From assembly GCA_032353305.1 (NCBI GenBank), contig JAUCNG010370816.1, forward strand, positions 1 through 11,540: DNA of 11,540 nt. The letters run 5' to 3'. This document shows, piece by piece, positions 8,297 to 11,540 of the stretch. Both the position numbers and the translations under genes were made by a program. This DNA comes from Cephalothrix spiralis (Eukaryota > Nemertea > Palaeonemertea > Archinemertea > Cephalotrichidae). The notes beneath the pieces are model-generated. The model had not been told where the DNA came from. It saw only the letters and a program-made list of their open reading frames with translations, and did not search any database. Position 1 is the stretch's first letter. Each line of letters starts with the position of its first letter.

Positions 8297-8386
8297 TGTA
8301 GATTTTTTAGAGTGTTCTCTTTCACTAATCGTATCCTATATAATCGAACGCTAAATATTCGCGACAGAAATGTTCATAATAAGAAA

Positions 8387-8414
8387 ACCGCTTTCGGTAG
8401 CGGTAATTGGCTAA
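8387..8414 (-). promoter_or_regulatory. Hairpin plus CCAAT-box element, copy C
   Basis: ACCGCT (8387-8392) and AGCGGT (8399-8404) form a perfect 6-bp hairpin with a 6-base loop. It overlaps GCGGTAATTGGCTAA (8400-8414), which reads TTAGCCAATTACCGC on the coding strand and contains CCAAT. The 15-mer is identical in copy D. It lies about 105 bp upstream of the start codon, a normal place for a CCAAT box. Conservation between C and D is seen; function is inferred. Confidence 0.45.
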
Positions 8415-8480
8415 CATTGTTCAATTGCCTGACAAGTTGACTCAATTTTACTCATATATATCAGCAATGCGACTTTTTGT

Positions 8481-8675
8481 CTAAGTTGAAACCATTTAAC
8501 GTAAAGTAAAGAAATGTAGCCAGACTGATGTTAAAATAAAAACCAATTTCTCTGTGTGCAAATGAATATAAGTGATATATGAAACCTATCTAATCTATAC
8601 AACGCCACTTCATTCTAATATCAGATGCTTCACTTCAAGTAACGGAAATTGTAAAACCTTACTGTTGTAAGTGAC
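8481..8675 (-). repeat. Conserved 5' flank block, copy C
   Basis: Diverged copy of the flank shared with genes B and D. It keeps AAGTTGAAACCATT, GATGTTAAAATAAAAACC and, with D, GATGCTTCACTTCAAGTAAC and ACGGAAATTGT, but has lost the CTCTCTCGCA / CATTTATTTAT segment. It is closer to D than to B. Confidence 0.65.
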
Positions 8676-9083
8676 GTGAAGTTGATGAAAACAACTCTGC
8701 AGTTGGTCATTAAGCATAATTGGAATATCCTGCTTGGATTCGTCATGTTTATGTAAATGTAACAGATTTAAATTGTATATATAGTGCCGGGAATCAGTCT
8801 TGATAAATACTTTTGTTGCCTTATTAGAAACTGCGTTCACCAGTCTATCGCGATTAAAAATGGCTTATTTAATTTTGAAGGGCGTAAATAATGACCGTAT
8901 TTGATAAATAATACATTATCATACTTTTTATTAACCGTGATAATTGTCGCTTTTATACGGGAACGGGATCATGCCATTAGAAAGAGATAGATTAAACCTA
9001 TTAAAGACTATGTTGACAACATATTATATGTATCAACGAAATAGTGCAATACAAATAAGCGTGTAAAATTACACCATGATTGA
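8676..9083. other. Short intergenic interval between copies C and D
   Basis: The C-D interval totals only 787 bp, against 2307 bp between B and C. I see no gene here. It holds the 3' flank of D, including a shared block at 9029-9060 and a polyadenylation signal at 8927-8932. The large repeat found downstream of B and C is missing, so the D duplication, or a later deletion, used different end points. Confidence 0.5.
8927..8932 (-). terminator. AATAAA polyadenylation signal of gene D
   Basis: TTTATT on plus is AATAAA on the coding strand, about 150 bases after the TGA of copy D. Position and orientation suit 3' end formation of the gene D transcript. It is the first exact hexamer I noticed after that stop. 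Confidence 0.45.
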
Positions 9084-10517
9084 TCAGTAATTCACATGTT
9101 TGACTATCTTTGCAACGCATTGTGACAGAGCAAAATGAATCAACTGAAACACTTCTAATACGACAATAAATGTAAATCCACCCCAGAGAGACATTTGACC
9201 TCCGACCTTTCCAATGAGACTTATTTTTGTCTCTGAAAGTGAATAATTCAAAATGGTAATCCTTGAATACGGCAGTTCTATGTATACTCTTGCAAAGCTG
9301 TTCTGGAGGAGTGTTGTGTTTATTAGAAGCTGCCTGGCTTCAGAAGTGTTATTCTGGTACTGCTCTTTGATCTTTTCATACACGGAGTATTGATTGCCCG
9401 TTTTTGAGTTGTTGATCATTTGATAAAGACGCAGTTGGTCTATGAATTCAGGCCACTGTCGACTGCTGCGAGTCGCCGAATATTGGCTATTCGAACACAA
9501 CGAAACGGTGTTTTTGAATGTGTCCATGGTGTTTAATACACACTGTGCATTTTTAATGACAACAATTGCATACATTTTTAGATGAAAACACATTTCAGAA
9601 TCTTTAATTTCATCTTGACGCACTGGCAGGTATTTAAAATAACACTTACAGGTCTTTTTGATTGCCAGCTGCAGGTTAAAATCATTCCATACTTCATTTG
9701 ACTTCATTTTTAATTCATATTTCATGCCTGGTATGAATACTTTAGCTATATCAGGTCTAATGCAATTGTTCTTTGGAGAACGTTCTTTATTTGTTGTTTG
9801 TTTTGCAAGATTAACAATAGTCTCCTGCCCAGGCCGAAGTGCTCCATATTCTTGAATCGCTTTTCGGCCGAATGTTGTTCCTAAAGAGATTCGATCAACC
9901 ATAAGTAATCCGAAGTAGTTCTCATTTACCAACTGCGTACTCTGGTTGTAATTGAAGTCTAAGATAAGATCCAAAGTTGAAACTGGTTCATCTAGTTCAA
10001 TAATAGAGCAAATATATGGATACTTCTTTTTAACAGATATTCTAATGCTTTTGCACTGGTGAGATGGGTTTCGGTTGATATAACAATTCATAATAAATGG
10101 ACGATCCGACATGTCATCTTTGTGCAATATCTGCAGTGATGTAGTGTACATGATGAAATCAATAACATATTTATCAGTAATATTGTGTTTTAAAGCTACT
10201 TTGACTGCTTTCATATAATATTCAGAAATAAATTGTACCCCTTTCCAAGGGTTGACCATTGGTTTACAAGCAGTTATAATAGGAAAATGGTTTTCAGAAA
10301 TGTTAGGGATAACTTGAGTCATTGTTTCATTATACTCAAAAAACTCCTCAATCGACAAAACCGTATAATATATTCCTAATCCTAAAAGAGATGATACTCC
10401 GAGAAACCATATTAGTTTCCATGCTTTGCTCTTTTCTTTGGCTATCCTTGGTATACCAGGAAGAGCCGAGTCCTCAAGCATAGCTGTAACGACTTCAGCA
10501 GAACCCTGTGCCTCCAT
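9084..10517 (-). CDS. DEG/ENaC family channel subunit, copy D (intact, 477 aa)
   Basis: Complete single-exon paralogue of copy B, roughly three quarters identical by eye. Order: N-terminal LPGIPRIA with Pro20-Gly21 in place of His-Gly; TM1 about 32-55; FPIITAC 78-84; finger about 86-144; YGALRPG 224-230; CKC 290-292; QWPEF 354-358; GGQ 439-441; pore tract Gly447-Phe448-Thr449; TM2 to about 463; 14-residue tail. Ten ectodomain cysteines (84, 145, 155, 170, 252, 290, 292, 310, 326, 341) match those of B one for one, and about nine sequons are present. The start is the ATG at 10517, context ACAATGG, aligned with the other copies; the open frame extends to 10559 only through a GTG, which is not a likely animal start. 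Differences from B cluster in the finger and in thumb residues 312-340, so gating or partner choice may differ. Physiological ligand unknown. Confidence 0.93.
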   Translation of the reverse strand: MEAQGSAEVVTAMLEDSALPGIPRIAKEKSKAWKLIWFLGVSSLLGLGIYYTVLSIEEFFEYNETMTQVIPNISENHFPIITACKPMVNPWKGVQFISEYYMKAVKVALKHNITDKYVIDFIMYTTSLQILHKDDMSDRPFIMNCYINRNPSHQCKSIRISVKKKYPYICSIIELDEPVSTLDLILDFNYNQSTQLVNENYFGLLMVDRISLGTTFGRKAIQEYGALRPGQETIVNLAKQTTNKERSPKNNCIRPDIAKVFIPGMKYELKMKSNEVWNDFNLQLAIKKTCKCYFKYLPVRQDEIKDSEMCFHLKMYAIVVIKNAQCVLNTMDTFKNTVSLCSNSQYSATRSSRQWPEFIDQLRLYQMINNSKTGNQYSVYEKIKEQYQNNTSEARQLLINTTLLQNSFARVYIELPYSRITILNYSLSETKISLIGKVGGQMSLWGGFTFIVVLEVFQLIHFALSQCVAKIVKHVNY

Positions 10518-10645
10518 TGTCGATATTTTCAGTCCTCCTGTTAATTTTCCAAAATTCACTAATAATTGGGTTTTTGCGTTGTTATCATACTTCTATCCGA
10601 TATTTTTGATTACGGTTTAACCCTTCGCGTCTGAAATGTTCAGAT

Positions 10646-10673
10646 GCTGCTTTCGGCAGCGGTAATTGGCTAA
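10646..10673 (-). promoter_or_regulatory. Hairpin plus CCAAT-box element, copy D
   Basis: GCTGC (10646-10650) and GCAGC (10656-10660) form a 5-bp hairpin with loop TTTCG, followed by the same 15-mer GCGGTAATTGGCTAA (10659-10673) as in copy C. Coding-strand CCAAT lies about 145 bp upstream of the ATG. The hairpin arms differ from copy C but still pair. Confidence 0.45.
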
Positions 10674-10753
10674 AACTGCTACTGTCCATGTGTCTTTTCT
10701 ATTTAATGGGTATGATAAGTCGATTCTAATTAGAGTAGTATTGTGACGTTTGA

Positions 10754-10975
10754 TCGTTAATTGAAATCATTAATGGTATTAAAGTATAGAAAACATGCAG
10801 CCATTTATATGTTAAAACAGATACCAATTCAGATTTCTATTGTCAAAACCTACGCTTTCTCTCTCGCACCATCTCATTTATTTATTTAATGCCACTTTAG
10901 ATGTCAATGTAAGATGCTTCACTGCAAGTAACGGAAATTGTTAACCCTGAATAAACTTTACTGTTGATGAATATG
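10754..10975 (-). repeat. Conserved 5' flank block, copy D
   Basis: Carries anchors of both other copies: CGTTAATTGAAATCATTAAT and AACTTTACTGTTGATGA match B, while GATGCTTCACTGCAAGTAAC and ACGGAAATTGTTAA match C. It is the most complete version of the flank and probably closest to the ancestral state. Confidence 0.7.
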
Positions 10976-11237
10976 ACATTGCAGTAGGCCATCAAAGGAG
11001 AAATGAAAAAAGTCGGATAACATGGTTAAAATATGACTATTTTAAAAATTAGTAGCCAATTTTGCGAATATTGTTGCCCGCACCCCGCACATATCAATTT
11101 ATTGACAATACAAATGTATATTGGAATAAAAATTAAATGAAAGTCCGAACAATTGGTTTGAAACATATATTAATGACTCAAGGTATATTGGAAAACGCGA
11201 ATTCGTCCCAAATTTAATTATTTTGGAACGACTTTTT
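10976..11237. other. AT-rich intergenic DNA, nothing recognised
   Basis: No coding potential or repeated block noted. It separates the 5' flank of gene D from the minisatellite. Confidence 0.45.
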
Positions 11238-11332
11238 GGGGGCGAATTGTCTCTGGGTGAAATGTCTCAGGGGCAAATTGTCTTGGGGGAAGAATTGTCT
11301 CGGGGCGAATTGTCTCTGGGCGAATTGAGACT
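11238..11332. repeat. Minisatellite, six degenerate units of 15-17 bp
   Basis: Units begin at about 11238, 11255, 11270, 11285, 11302 and 11318, with consensus GGGGCGAATTGTCTCT. Units 1 and 5 are the closest pair; the last ends in a reversed tail (GAATTGAGACT) so that GTCTC and GAGAC oppose each other. It is G-rich on plus in otherwise AT-rich DNA. A local tandem repeat, possibly from a dispersed element. Confidence 0.8.
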
Positions 11333-11472
11333 AGAAAGATTCAACGACCAGAACATGTATCTGTCATAATAGAGACACGTACCCTTTGCCATCGCAAATC
11401 TAAAATTAGGAAACTTTTCGTTTTTTGCAGCGTCAATTTGCTAAAGAGGTTTTCTTAAACATCATTGGAACC

Positions 11473-11540
11473 ATGAAGAGCAGAGCTATACCAACTGAAA
11501 GCATCACCGATCTTAGTAAAAGCACTCGCATTCCTGGATC
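11473..11540 (+). CDS. Possible 5' coding end of a plus-strand gene, perhaps a diverged DEG/ENaC copy (runs off window)
   Basis: A good splice acceptor (pyrimidine-rich TTTTCGTTTTTTGCAG ending at 11430) is followed by an open frame to the window edge. In this frame an ATG with context ACCATGA at 11473 starts 22 codons, MKSRAIPTES then ...DLSKSTRIPG. The Pro-Gly falls at residues 21-22, almost the same distance from Met as in the minus-strand copies (20-21 or 24-25), and Ser-x-x-Pro-Gly recalls SALPG. The residue after Gly would be Ser, not the Ile of the paralogues, and only 22 residues are visible, so homology is weak. It could equally be an internal exon of an unrelated gene or chance. Confidence 0.25.
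   Translation, partial: MKSRAIPTESITDLSKSTRIPG

Noticed and set aside
10518-10559. 14-residue N-terminal extension of gene D
   Set aside because: It depends on a GTG start, unlikely in an animal gene, and is not conserved.
1-11540. tRNA genes, rRNA, CRISPR arrays, bacterial operons
   Set aside because: None seen; gene family, base composition and spacing point to an animal nuclear locus.

Overview
The window looks like animal (metazoan) nuclear DNA. It is AT-rich, gene-sparse and full of short repeats, and its only clear protein family is DEG/ENaC (the amiloride-sensitive sodium channel / acid-sensing channel / FaNaC superfamily, Pfam ASC), which is restricted to animals. I cannot name the species. 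The style (lineage-specific, single-exon tandem DEG/ENaC copies in a repeat-rich AT-rich genome) suits a marine invertebrate such as a mollusc, but that is inference.

Layout: four head-to-tail DEG/ENaC paralogues lie on the minus strand. Copy A (1-956) is cut by the window edge after 318 residues. Copy B (3120-4562, 480 aa) and copy D (9084-10517, 477 aa) are intact. Copy C (6870-8296) is a pseudogene with three frameshifts and two nonsense mutations. All are uninterrupted by introns. Copies B, C and D also share diverged 5' flanks. C and D share a short 3' flank and a CCAAT/hairpin element. B and C each carry a related repeat of about 270-285 bp downstream. The array therefore arose by segmental duplication of gene plus flanks. 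Copy A's upstream DNA is different. At the right edge a plus-strand open segment begins (ATG at 11473) behind a good splice acceptor; it may be the first codons of a diverged paralogue in opposite orientation.

The proteins have standard two-transmembrane topology with a large glycosylated ectodomain, but three departures from the canonical family recur in every copy where the region is present. The N-terminal His-Gly gating motif is Pro-Gly. The TM2 Gly-x-Ser selectivity tract reads Gly-Phe-Thr. The ectodomain of B and D has ten cysteines, apparently lacking both partners of two thumb disulfides. The finger and part of the thumb diverge fastest between copies, as expected for ligand- or subunit-specific surfaces. 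Channels of this family are trimers in the plasma membrane, so the copies could co-assemble.

The DNA between genes holds a 24-bp direct repeat with AGGTCA motifs around it (2516-2808), a possible retroelement or terminal-exon remnant with a ribozyme-like stem-loop (5306-5687), a six-unit minisatellite (11238-11332), and otherwise unremarkable AT-rich sequence.
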